A DNA stretch of 64,000 nt from JAOADN01 sp046155885 (GTDB lineage: Bacteria > Pseudomonadota > Alphaproteobacteria > Rhodobacterales > Rhodobacteraceae). This document shows, one piece after another, positions 26,101 to 33,271 of the stretch. Each line of letters starts with the position of its first letter. The first letter of the stretch is position 1. Location of the stretch: NCBI GenBank assembly GCA_046155885.1, contig JBJXFU010000013.1:1-64000 (forward strand), given 5' to 3'. The notes under the pieces are model-generated. The model did no database searches. It was not told the origin of the DNA and saw only the letters and a list, made by a program, of their open reading frames with translations. The position numbers and the translations under genes were made by a program.

Positions 26101-26379
26101 CTATTCGGCGGCGATGCCGAGGCCGATCCGTTCGCGCAAGGTGCGCGCCTTCATGCGGACCGAGACGACATAGGCGCTGCCGCCGACGCGCGCCATCAGT
26201 TCGGCGAGCGTCGGCGGGCGTTCGAACCATTCCTCCCACGTGCCTTCGCCGTCGCGCGTCACCAGGACGCGGCAGCGGCGGAGCGAGGCGAGCGCCCGCG
26301 TCCGGCGGCGCCGTGCCGTCATCACAAGCCGCTGCCCGACTTCCGTCGAAATCCGGTCGACCAGTTCATCTGCAATCAT
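26101..26379 (-). CDS. Small conserved protein, paralogue A
   Basis: 92 residues, function not recognised. About 50 of 90 positions are identical by eye to the product of 26945-27226, with shared RDGxxTWEE, RPPTLAxL and RTLRER-x4-IAAE at the end. That conservation argues strongly that both are real genes. Highly basic in the first half (ARRRRTRALASLRRCR), no membrane segment or signal peptide. The two genes flank a divergently oriented small exported protein gene. The basic N-terminal half could bind nucleic acid or an acidic partner; this is inference. Confidence 0.7.
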   Translation of the reverse strand: MIADELVDRISTEVGQRLVMTARRRRTRALASLRRCRVLVTRDGEGTWEEWFERPPTLAELMARVGGSAYVVSVRMKARTLRERIGLGIAAE

Positions 26380-26638
26380 CCGCGCCCCCCCGGGCCTTGC
26401 GATGCGGAACGGCTTAACGGGAAGTGTCCAGCTTTGTCCCGAGTGGCCAATTCCGCATCGACTGGCCGATTGTTCGCCGATCCCGGTTAACGAAAGGTTT
26501 CGTTCACCACGAAGGCGGTTCCGGGATGTGCCTAAACTTTTCTTCTCCCCCGGGCCGGCACCGGGCGCGGGAGGTTATCCACAAGACGTCATGAATGTGT
26601 TATGAATCTGTTACGTCCTCCGGAGGGCCAAGTTTCCG

Positions 26639-26938
26639 ATGATCGGGCCGCGAATCCCCTGTGCGCTGCTGCTTCTGGGCGCCTCAGGCGCCTCTTCGGC
26701 GCCAGCCGACCCGCTGACCGGGATATGGTGCGCGGAACGGGCCGTGGTGACGCGTGCCATCGAGGTCCGGCAGGGAGCGGTGCTGCGCGGCGAGGGTGTC
26801 CGCGATCCCGAAAGCGTCCTGGAACTCTGGTCCGATGCGGCCGGGGGATGGACGCTGGTGGTGAGTTATGCCGACGGGCGGTCCTGTGTGGTGGCGCTCG
26901 GCGAGGCCTGGTCGGATCTCGCTGCGGCGCCGTCCTGA
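26639..26938 (+). CDS. Small exported protein, two-cysteine
   Basis: 99 residues. Starts MIGPRIPCALLLLGASG, a signal peptide or membrane anchor ending near ASSAPA, followed by a mature part with LTGIWCAERAV and GRSCVVALGEAW. The two cysteines of the mature part could form a disulfide in the periplasm. Small proteins of this shape are common in Rhodobacteraceae and have no known function that I can name. Its stop lies 6 bases before the end of the convergent paralogue B gene. Confidence 0.7.
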   Translation: MIGPRIPCALLLLGASGASSAPADPLTGIWCAERAVVTRAIEVRQGAVLRGEGVRDPESVLELWSDAAGGWTLVVSYADGRSCVVALGEAWSDLAAAPS

Positions 26939-26944
26939 CCGACG

Positions 26945-27226
26945 CTACTCGGCCGCGATCCGCATCATCACGCGCTCGCGCAGGGTCCGCCGCCGCATCG
27001 CGACAGAGACCACGAAGGCGTTCGGCCCGGCACGTTCGAGGAGCTTCGCCAGTGTCGGCGGCCGGTCGAAATGTTCTTCCCAGGTGTCGCTGCCGTCGCG
27101 CGTTAGGGTCACCACGACGCGCGAGATTGCCGCCAGCGCGCGTCTGCGGCCGGCGCGGGCGCGTTCGCTCAGCATGCGGCCGGTTTCGGACGACAGCCTG
27201 TCGATGAGTTCTTCGGAAACGCCCAT
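26945..27226 (-). CDS. Small conserved protein, paralogue B
   Basis: 93 residues from ATG 27226, which follows a GGGGGACC ribosome site. Function not recognised. It is clearly homologous to the product of 26101-26379 along its whole length, including the C-terminal RTLRER and IAAE ends. The central TRDGSDTWEEHFDRPPTLAK segment is the best-conserved part and likely the functional core. The pair looks like a local duplication with a third gene between them on the other strand. Confidence 0.72.
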   Translation of the reverse strand: MGVSEELIDRLSSETGRMLSERARAGRRRALAAISRVVVTLTRDGSDTWEEHFDRPPTLAKLLERAGPNAFVVSVAMRRRTLRERVMMRIAAE

Positions 27227-27540
27227 CTGGTCCCCCAACCAAGGATGTTCATGCCCGCACGGGACGAACCGCCCGGCACACCCCACATCGACCGGAAAGC
27301 GGGGCGCCGTCAACGCCGGCGGGGCGGGCTATGCGGGCCTTCGCCGGTCGGGCCTACCGGACGCCGGAAATCCGCCGACGGGCCCTTGACGGGGTATGCC
27401 CTGCGCGGCGATTCGCCGACCGCGTGGCGCACCAGCCGGCGTGCCGCCGCCTGCGTGCGGGGTCGCGGCAGGGATGCGTTAACCCCGATCCGGTAGGCAG
27501 GGTTCCCGAACGCCCCGCGATCCGGGGCCGGGGGCCCTGC
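27227..27540. other. Intergenic region, 314 bases
   Basis: Lies between the divergent paralogue B gene and the methyltransferase gene. No coding frame is supported. It should hold both promoters; no clear hexamers, operators or hairpins were identified. Confidence 0.45.
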
Positions 27541-28494
27541 ATGACCGCCTTGCCGCTGCTCGACGCCGAAGAACTTCGCACCCTGTCGGGCCTGGCCCGG
27601 CGCGCGCTCTGGGCGCCGCCTTCGGTGCGTGCCGCGCTGCAGGCGCAGAACGTGAACATCACCCCGGCGAACTTCTATTCGGCGATCCCCTCGATCGCCG
27701 AAATCGACCGGTCATGGGAGCACCGCCGCCCGGGCGAGGAGGTTTTCAACGGCGGGCTGTTCGATCCGCCGGCGCTTGCGGCCTGGCTTGACCGGCTGGC
27801 CCCCTTCGCAGACGAGTTTGACCCGCCTCTTGACCCGCCGGACCCGAAGGACGGCGGCGCGCCGGCCTTCCACTGGCGGAACCCGGCCTTTTCCTACAGC
27901 GATGCCCTGGCCTATTACTGCACGATCCGGGCGCTGCAGCCCGAGGGTATCGTCGAAGTCGGCGCGGGCTTTTCCACCCTGATCGCCGATCTGGCGCTGA
28001 GGCGGAACGGGCACGGCCGGCTGACGGTGATCGAGCCCTGGCCGAAGCCCTTCCTGCGCAAGCTCGAGACGATCGGCAGTCTGATCGAGGAACCGGTGCA
28101 GGACGTTCCGCTGGCCCGTCTGGTCGGTCTGGTCGAAGAGGCCGGGCTGTGGTTCATCGATTCGACCCATACGGTGAAGAGCGGCAGCGACTGCCTGTGG
28201 CTCTACCTCAAGGCGATGCCGGCCCTGTCACGCGAGGTGGTGGTGCATTCGCACGACATCTTCCTGCCCTTCGGGTTCCCCAAGGGGCCGATGCAGGAAA
28301 AGCAGATCTACTGGACCGAACAATATCTGCTCTACGCCTATCTGCTCGACAACCCGCGGGCCGAGGTGCTGTTTTCAAGCGCCTACGGCACGGCGCGCAT
28401 GGCGGACCGGCTGGGCGCGTTCATGGGCGGGAAGTACCCGATGGGCGGGGGGTCGATCTGGTACCGCATCCGTCCGAAGCGGGAGGCCGCCTGA
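27541..28494 (+). CDS. Class I SAM-dependent methyltransferase-like protein
   Basis: 317 residues from ATG 27541. The core has a Rossmann methyltransferase motif I, VEVGAGFSTLIADLAL, followed by RLTVIEPWPKPFL (motif II acidic position), FIDSTHTVKSGSD and VVVHSHDIFLPFG, resembling the methyltransferase 24 / cephalosporin hydroxylase-like group that often acts on sugars. The N-terminal ~110 residues are a separate segment. No signal peptide. Isolated gene; substrate unknown, with a glycan or small-molecule O-methylation the usual role for this group. Confidence 0.78.
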   Translation: MTALPLLDAEELRTLSGLARRALWAPPSVRAALQAQNVNITPANFYSAIPSIAEIDRSWEHRRPGEEVFNGGLFDPPALAAWLDRLAPFADEFDPPLDPPDPKDGGAPAFHWRNPAFSYSDALAYYCTIRALQPEGIVEVGAGFSTLIADLALRRNGHGRLTVIEPWPKPFLRKLETIGSLIEEPVQDVPLARLVGLVEEAGLWFIDSTHTVKSGSDCLWLYLKAMPALSREVVVHSHDIFLPFGFPKGPMQEKQIYWTEQYLLYAYLLDNPRAEVLFSSAYGTARMADRLGAFMGGKYPMGGGSIWYRIRPKREAA

Positions 28495-28946
28495 GGCCGG
28501 CTGTCAGGGGATCCGGCCAGGAAGGCGCGAGATGCGGGGTTCTGCGCGATCCGCGAGGGTCGCGGGCGGAGGCGGCGGGGACGACGCCCGGGCGGTGCGA
28601 GAAGAGGCTGCGGACGGACGGAGCGGGCGGACGTCGGGTACCCCGGTGGGGCCGACTGGCGGAGTGGACGCACAGAGAAGACGGGCGGAGCGGGCGGGCG
28701 GCCTCTTCGGAGGCCGGGAACGGGCCGTCTGGCTGGCTTTCCCCATGCTGTGCGCGGGAAGGCCGAGGCGCGGGTAGGTGAGGGAAGAGACCCGGAGCCT
28801 CGGTTGGCCTGTCGCGTATGAACCGAACCGGCCCCGCAGGCACCGGGAACCGATCGGGGACGATCCGGAGCAGCGCACGGACGAAACGGGCCACAGCCCC
28901 GCCAACTTCCGTCGCGGCGCGACCGTCCCCCGCCGGGCGGCCGGGG
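28495..28946. other. Gene-free stretch, about 450 bases
   Basis: Between the convergent methyltransferase and cspA genes. Open frames on both strands lack ribosome sites and recognisable content. The sequence is G-rich with short imperfect repeats of GGGCGG type. No clear terminator with a T run was seen. Confidence 0.45.
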
Positions 28947-29153
28947 TCAGAGCAGCTTGAGGTCCGAGGCCGACGAACGGCCGTCGCGGCCGGACTGCAA
29001 CTCGTAGCTGACCTTCTGGTTGTCGTTGAGCGACTTCAGCCCGGCGCGCTCGACCGCCGAAACATGGACAAAGATGTCCTTGCCGCCGTCATCGGGCGCG
29101 ATGAAGCCGTAGCCCTTCGTCGAGTTGAACCACTTGACCGTTCCGGTGGCCAT
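28947..29153 (-). CDS. cspA: Cold-shock protein, CspA family
   Basis: 68-residue single cold-shock domain that binds single-stranded nucleic acid and acts as an RNA chaperone. RNP1 reads KGYGFIAP and RNP2 DIFVHVSAV, preceded by the canonical MATGTVKWFNSTKG opening. Start ATG 29153, with GGAG nine bases upstream. A longer in-frame version from 29273 is not family-like. The region upstream, about 29290-29322, is unusually AT-rich for this genome and probably contains the promoter. The intervening ~150 bases would form the long leader typical of cold-shock mRNAs. Confidence 0.93.
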   Translation of the reverse strand: MATGTVKWFNSTKGYGFIAPDDGGKDIFVHVSAVERAGLKSLNDNQKVSYELQSGRDGRSSASDLKLL

Positions 29154-29397
29154 TCCCGTCTTCTCCTCGGTCTTGACTCCCCCCGCGCCATTGCGGGGGC
29201 CGTGCAGCCAGGTCTTTCGGTCAGTCCGGCTGCCCCATTTCATCGAGGGAGCGGTGGGAAAGTCTGCGTTCACGCGCTTGGGATGATCCTATATCCGCCA
29301 AAAAAATCAAGATTAACCATTTGCACGGCTGTCTTGGGCGGTACGGGGCTGGCAAAGGCCGCTGCGCGAACCGGGCGGGCGCGCGGCCGGCGCGGGT

Positions 29398-29964
29398 CTA
29401 GCCCGGCGCCTCGCGCCCGAGGACGGCGCGGCGCAGCATGCGGTCGACAGAGAGCGCGCCGCCGCCGAGCGCGGCGAGGACGAGGAACAGAAGCACCCAG
29501 AGCGCCCGCTGGTCGAGGATCAGCGCCCCCGAGGCCGCGTCGAGCCAGCGCCCGAGATCGTCGCCGCTGACGCCGTGCCCGTAGATGTCGGTGAGGCTCT
29601 GCACGAGGACGAAGCCGATCATCCCCAATGCGGCAAGGCGGGTGAAGGCGCCGGCCACGATGAGGAGCGGCAGGGCGAACTCGGCCCACATCCCGGCGGT
29701 GACGACCGCCCATTGCATGAGCCCTAGCTTCGAGACGTCATAGCCCGCGGCCTCGGTCAGGCGGGGGAAGACCTGGACATAGGCGCCGTCCGAGGGGAAC
29801 AGGAACCCCAATGCGCCGGTCCCGAGTTTCGTCGCGCCGGAGGACCAGAAGTAGACGAGAAGCACCGCGGCGAAGCAGAGCCGTGCTGCCAGCGGCAGGA
29901 GCGAGGGGGCGAGCGCCGCACTACGGTCGCCGAGGTCGGCGAGACCGCGCAAGAGGGTGAACAT
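29398..29964 (-). CDS. DoxX-family membrane protein of the bufferin operon
   Basis: 188 residues with about four membrane helices and the DoxX pattern (VLLVYFWSSGATKL, PLLIVAGAFTRLAALGMIGF). Its ATG shares one base with the stop of the upstream DUF2063 gene (TGATG), so it is translationally coupled to the bufferin operon. DoxX-like proteins are frequent fourth members of DUF2282-DUF692-DUF2063 operons. Their exact role is unclear; an electron-transfer or export-related function has been suggested. Confidence 0.87.
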   Translation of the reverse strand: MFTLLRGLADLGDRSAALAPSLLPLAARLCFAAVLLVYFWSSGATKLGTGALGFLFPSDGAYVQVFPRLTEAAGYDVSKLGLMQWAVVTAGMWAEFALPLLIVAGAFTRLAALGMIGFVLVQSLTDIYGHGVSGDDLGRWLDAASGALILDQRALWVLLFLVLAALGGGALSVDRMLRRAVLGREAPG

Positions 29965-30701
29965 CAGGGTTCTCCGTGAAGGATGCCGGTGACGGCGCTA
30001 TGGCCGAGAAGCAGCGAGAGGGTTCCGGCGAACGCCTCCGGCCCCGGCATGGCGGCGACCGCGAGCGGCTCGCCCGCGAGCAGTGCCGCGAGGACGGTGC
30101 CGCCGCCCAAGGGCAGAAGGCAGGGTTCGGGGTCGAAGCCGCGCCTGAGGACGGCGATGTCCTCGGCGATCTTCCGCGCCGGGGCGGGGGCGTCCCGGGT
30201 GTTCGCGGCCCAGATCGAGAAGACCGGCCAGGGCGAGCGGACGAGCCTTGCGGAAGGAGAGAGCGCGAGACGGGTGGATTCAGGGGGAAGGTCGGGCAGG
30301 CGGGCCAGCGCGCCGGCGGAAAGGGGCGGGGCGTCGGCGGCGTGGTAGGAGTCGAGGATCGCCAGTTCCAGCCGCGCCACGTCGGGCAGGTAGCCCAGAT
30401 GCGCGGCAGGTCCGAAGGCGGCGAGGAAATCGGGCATCGCCGCGCCGTACCCGGCCATCACCGGCGAGGAAGGCGGATGCTGGCGCAAGAAGATTCCGGC
30501 CATCGCCTTGAAGAAGTCCTCGCCCACAAGTTTCCTCAGGACCGGGAACTGGGTTTCGAGCGCCTCGGTCAGGCCGACAGCCACGTTGTTGCGGTAGACC
30601 GCGAAGCGCCGCCCGGCGGGCTCGCCCCCCGGGCCGCGAAGGTTCGCGGGCGGCGGCGCGTCGGGGTCGAGCAGCGCGGATCGGAACGCCGGTTCGATCA
30701 T
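29964..30701 (-). CDS. bufC: DUF2063 partner protein of the DUF692 enzyme (BufC/HvfC)
   Basis: 245 residues from ATG 30701. The N-terminal ~100 residues match DUF2063: RRFAVYRNNVAVGLTEAL, then FPVLRKLVGEDFFKAM. In bufferin and related RiPP systems this protein partners the DUF692 oxidase and presents the precursor peptide to it. The start overlaps the bufB stop by four bases (ATGA), and the 3' end overlaps the DoxX gene by one base. Cytoplasmic. Confidence 0.88.
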   Translation of the reverse strand: MIEPAFRSALLDPDAPPPANLRGPGGEPAGRRFAVYRNNVAVGLTEALETQFPVLRKLVGEDFFKAMAGIFLRQHPPSSPVMAGYGAAMPDFLAAFGPAAHLGYLPDVARLELAILDSYHAADAPPLSAGALARLPDLPPESTRLALSPSARLVRSPWPVFSIWAANTRDAPAPARKIAEDIAVLRRGFDPEPCLLPLGGGTVLAALLAGEPLAVAAMPGPEAFAGTLSLLLGHSAVTGILHGEP

Positions 30702-31552
30702 CGCGACGCGCCTGCGAGGATGGACTGCGCCAGGCCGGCTTCCTGCGCAAGGACGGGCCAGTCCGGCACGGCGTTGTCCCATTCGATCAGCGTCGGGCGC
30801 GCCCCGGCCTTGGCGATGACATGCGCGTAGAGCGACCAGACCGGGTCCGCGACCTCGCGGCTGTGGCTGTCGATCAAGAGCGGTGCGCCGAGGTCGTCGG
30901 TATCGGCGTCGTGGCCGCCAAGGTGGATTTCGCCCACCTCCGCAAGGGGGAAGGCGGCGATGTAGTCGCGGGGATCGAAGCGCAGGTTGGTGGCCGAGAC
31001 GAAGACGTTGTTGACGTCAAGAAGAAGCCCGCAGCCGGTCCGGCGGGCGATTTCGGCGAGGAAATCGGTTTCGCTCATCCCGGCATCGGCGAAGATCAGA
31101 TAGCTCGACGGGTTCTCCAGGAGCATCCGGCGGCCGAGCCGGTCCTGCACCTCATCGATATGCGCGGCGACGCGGGCGAGGGTCGACTCGGTGTAGGGCA
31201 GCGGCAGGAGGTCGTTGAAGTAGGCGCCGTCATGGGTGGACCAGGCGAGGTGCTCGGAGAAGCTCGCGGGGGCGATCAGGTCGACCAGGCGCCGCAGTCG
31301 GGCGAGGTGGTCGCGATCCAGGGGGCCTTCGCCGCCGATGGACAGGCCGACGCCGTGAACGGATATCGGAAACCGCTCGGCCAGGTGGCGCAGCTGGGCG
31401 ATCGGGCGGCCGCCGTCGCCCATGTAGTTCTCGGCGTGGATTTCCAGCCACCTGACCGCCCCGGGATCGGCCATGATGTCGGAAAAGTGCCGTGGCTTGT
31501 AGCCGACGCCCGGCGCGTCCGGCAGCCCGCGGCCTTCTGATCGGTCGAACAT
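30698..31552 (-). CDS. bufB: DUF692 multinuclear non-haem iron oxidase (BufB/HvfB)
   Basis: 284 residues from ATG 31552 (GGGGG six bases upstream; ATG 31558 also possible). TIM-barrel iron enzyme of the MbnB/TglH family. The metal-ligand segments are all present: LEIHAENYM, SVHGVGLSIG, FSEHLAWS, LENPSSY, LLLDVNNVFVSA, EIHLGGHD, IDSHSREV and LIEWDNAVP. In characterised bufferin systems this enzyme modifies cysteines of the DUF2282 peptide to sulfur heterocycles that bind copper. The adjacent bufA product is the predicted substrate. Confidence 0.92.
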   Translation of the reverse strand: MFDRSEGRGLPDAPGVGYKPRHFSDIMADPGAVRWLEIHAENYMGDGGRPIAQLRHLAERFPISVHGVGLSIGGEGPLDRDHLARLRRLVDLIAPASFSEHLAWSTHDGAYFNDLLPLPYTESTLARVAAHIDEVQDRLGRRMLLENPSSYLIFADAGMSETDFLAEIARRTGCGLLLDVNNVFVSATNLRFDPRDYIAAFPLAEVGEIHLGGHDADTDDLGAPLLIDSHSREVADPVWSLYAHVIAKAGARPTLIEWDNAVPDWPVLAQEAGLAQSILAGASR

Positions 31553-31575
31553 CGCCATCCCCCAAGGGTCGTCCG

Positions 31576-31599
31576 CCCCCGGGCGGCGTGGCCCGGGGG
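31576..31599 (-). other. Perfect GC hairpin between bufA and bufB
   Basis: Stem CCCCCGGGC pairs with GCCCGGGGG over a 6-base loop, in the 62 bases between the bufA stop and the bufB start. No T run follows. It may be an attenuator or an mRNA-stabilising end that lets the peptide gene be expressed above the enzyme gene. Confidence 0.55.
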
Positions 31600-31614
31600 T
31601 CGGCGCGGTCAGCC

Positions 31615-31905
31615 TCAGCCCTGCGGCAGGTCGCGGTCGAGGGCCTCGAGCGCGCCCATGCGGCCGTCGGGCAGTTCCATCGTGGTGCAGGTGCCGGCCG
31701 GGACGAGCTTCCAGGAATTGCCCTGGTAGTCGACCTTCGAGGTGCCCGCGCAGGTGGTGCCGGCGCCGGCGGCGCAGTCGTTCTTGCCGGCGAGCGACAC
31801 GCCGAAGCATTTCTCCATATCGGCTGCGCTGGCCGCCGAGACGGTCAGGCCGGAAAGCGCGGTGGCGAGCGCCGTCGCAAGCAGGGCGCGGTTCGAAACG
31901 TTCAT
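31615..31905 (-). CDS. bufA: Bufferin-type precursor peptide, DUF2282 (BufA)
   Basis: 96 residues from ATG 31905, after GGAGGAAGAAG. A signal peptide (hydrophobic core ALLATALATALSGL, cleavage near SAASA) precedes a mature part starting ADMEKCFGV. It has four cysteines, in EKCF, NDCA, TTCAG and GTCTT, with the conserved LAGKNDCAAGAGTTCAGTSK and WKLVPAGTC segments of DUF2282. Family knowledge: such peptides are modified by BufB/BufC, exported and bind copper in the periplasm to buffer metal stress. Preceded by a GTAACG-N16-CGAA promoter signature that is shared with the divergent sigma factor gene. Confidence 0.92.
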   Translation of the reverse strand: MNVSNRALLATALATALSGLTVSAASAADMEKCFGVSLAGKNDCAAGAGTTCAGTSKVDYQGNSWKLVPAGTCTTMELPDGRMGALEALDRDLPQG

Positions 31906-31953
31906 CTTCTTCCTCCAGTGATATGGCGCCGTCGTGGCGTCCGTGGTTGTCCA

Positions 31954-31979
31954 TTCGGGACGGTGCCGCCGGTCGTTAC
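31954..31979 (-). promoter_or_regulatory. Sigma-F-type promoter of the bufferin operon
   Basis: On the minus strand GTAACG (31979-31974), 16 bases, then CGAA (31957-31954). This puts the start of transcription about 40 bases before the bufA ATG. The identical arrangement is found on the plus strand before the sigma factor gene. It resembles the GTAAC/CGAA promoter form that I recall for Caulobacter SigF. Confidence 0.75.
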
Positions 31980-32026
31980 CGGCGTCACGAAAGGGTGAAT
32001 GGCTGGTGCATTTCCGCGCCCCTGTT

Positions 32027-32052
32027 GTAACGTTTCGCCCGTAACAGGCGAA
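32027..32052 (+). promoter_or_regulatory. Sigma-F-type promoter of sigF-nrsF
   Basis: GTAACG at 32027-32032, a 16-base spacer, then CGAA at 32049-32052, giving a predicted transcript start about 10 bases before the TTG at 32069. It matches the bufA promoter exactly in both hexamer-like elements and in spacing, which implies autoregulation by the sigma factor encoded just downstream. Confidence 0.72.
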
Positions 32053-32068
32053 GTGAAGATTACCGGGA

Positions 32069-32620
32069 TTGTCCGACCGCGAACATCTCTGGGCCGAACT
32101 CATGCGCCGGGCGAACCGGGGCGATGCCGCAGCCTATGCGCGGTTTCTGTCCGAGTCGGCGCCTGTCATTCGCGGTGTCGTTGCGGCTCGCGGCAGATCG
32201 CTTGGCGCGGAAGTCGAGGATGTGGTGCAGGAAGTGCTGCTTGCCGTTCATGCCAAACGCCATACCTGGCGCGAAGCGGATGCCCTGCTGCCGTGGCTTT
32301 ATGCCATAGCCCGCTACAAGACCGCCGACGCGGCGCGCCGGCGGCGCGGGGGCGAGACGGTTCAGGTCGAGGAACTGGCTGACACCCTGCCGGCGGAGCC
32401 GGGGGGGGACCTGACGGCCGGGCGCGATATCGGACGGCTGCTCGGCCGGATCGACGGGCGCTCGGCGTCGATTGTCCGCGCGATCGGGGTCGAGGAGGAA
32501 AGCGCCGAGGCGGTGGCGATGCGGATGGGGATGACAGGGGGCGCGGTCCGGGTGGCGTATCACCGGGCGATGACGCGGCTCCGCCGGCTGGCGGGTGCCG
32601 GGGAAGAGGAACGGGAATGA
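32069..32620 (+). CDS. sigF: ECF sigma factor, SigF type
   Basis: 183 residues. Region 2 covers LMRRANRGDAAAYARFLSES to LPWLYAIARYKTADAARRRR with the core-binding DVVQEVLLAVH. Region 4 is the helix-turn-helix AEAVAMRMGMTGGAVRVAYH. The TTG start at 32069 keeps the conserved LWAELMRRAN segment; ATG 32102 is the alternative. It overlaps the NrsF-like anti-sigma gene by four bases. In Caulobacter the SigF-NrsF pair controls metal-stress genes including DUF2282-DUF692 operons. The same layout and the shared promoter signature here support the same job. Confidence 0.88.
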   Translation: MSDREHLWAELMRRANRGDAAAYARFLSESAPVIRGVVAARGRSLGAEVEDVVQEVLLAVHAKRHTWREADALLPWLYAIARYKTADAARRRRGGETVQVEELADTLPAEPGGDLTAGRDIGRLLGRIDGRSASIVRAIGVEEESAEAVAMRMGMTGGAVRVAYHRAMTRLRRLAGAGEEERE

Positions 32621-33261
32621 AGACCGACGATCTGATCGCCGTGCTGGCCGCAGAAACCGGGACGGCAGGCACCTGGGCGGGCCTGCGGGGGACCGCGCTT
32701 TTGGCGGCGGGCGGCGGGCTGGGCGCGGCGCTTCTGATTTTCGCGCTGTTCTACGGGGTCAGGCCGGACCTTTCTGTGGCGCTGCGCGACCCGATGGTGG
32801 CCTGCAAGACGCTGCTGCCGGCCCTGGCCGCGCTGGCCGCCCTGCCGCTGGCGCTTGGGGCGGCCCGGCCGGGCGCCGCCGCGCCGTCCCTTGCGAAGGC
32901 GGCCCTGGCTTTGCCCGTCATCGGCGCCGCGCTGGTTATCGCGGCCTGGGTGCAGACGGCCCCGGCGGACCGGATGGTCCGGTTCATCGGCCATTCGATT
33001 CCGGTTTGTGTCCCCTCGATCATCCTGCTGTCGGCACCGGTCCTCGCAGGGCTTCTTGCGGTGCTGCGCTCTGGCGCTCCGGACCGGCCCGCCCGCTGCG
33101 GGGCCTTTGCCGGGCTTGCGGCGGGAAGTCTGGCGGCGGTGATCTACGGGTTCTACTGCAACGAGGATTCGCCGCTTTTCTACGTCTTCTGGTACGGCAC
33201 CGGCATCCTTGCGGCGACCCTGATCGGGGCCTCCGCCGGATCGCGGCTTCTGCGCTGGTAG
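32617..33261 (+). CDS. nrsF: NrsF-family anti-sigma factor (DUF1109)
   Basis: 214 residues, six predicted membrane helices spread over residues ~25-210 and a short cytoplasmic N-terminus (MKTDDLIAVLAAETG), the DUF1109/NrsF layout. Cysteines occur in MVACKTLLPA, PVCVPS, ARCGAF and GFYCNED; in NrsF membrane-exposed cysteines sense heavy metals. Start overlaps the sigma factor stop (ATGA). It should hold the sigma factor inactive at the inner membrane until metal stress. Converges on thrS with ten bases between stops. Confidence 0.88.
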   Translation: MKTDDLIAVLAAETGTAGTWAGLRGTALLAAGGGLGAALLIFALFYGVRPDLSVALRDPMVACKTLLPALAALAALPLALGAARPGAAAPSLAKAALALPVIGAALVIAAWVQTAPADRMVRFIGHSIPVCVPSIILLSAPVLAGLLAVLRSGAPDRPARCGAFAGLAAGSLAAVIYGFYCNEDSPLFYVFWYGTGILAATLIGASAGSRLLRW

Positions 33262-33271
33262 GCGCCGGGGC

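Noticed and set aside
31553..31954. N-terminal extension of bufB through bufA
   Set aside because: Out of frame with the conserved bufA peptide, and the DUF692 family start is at 31552 or 31558.
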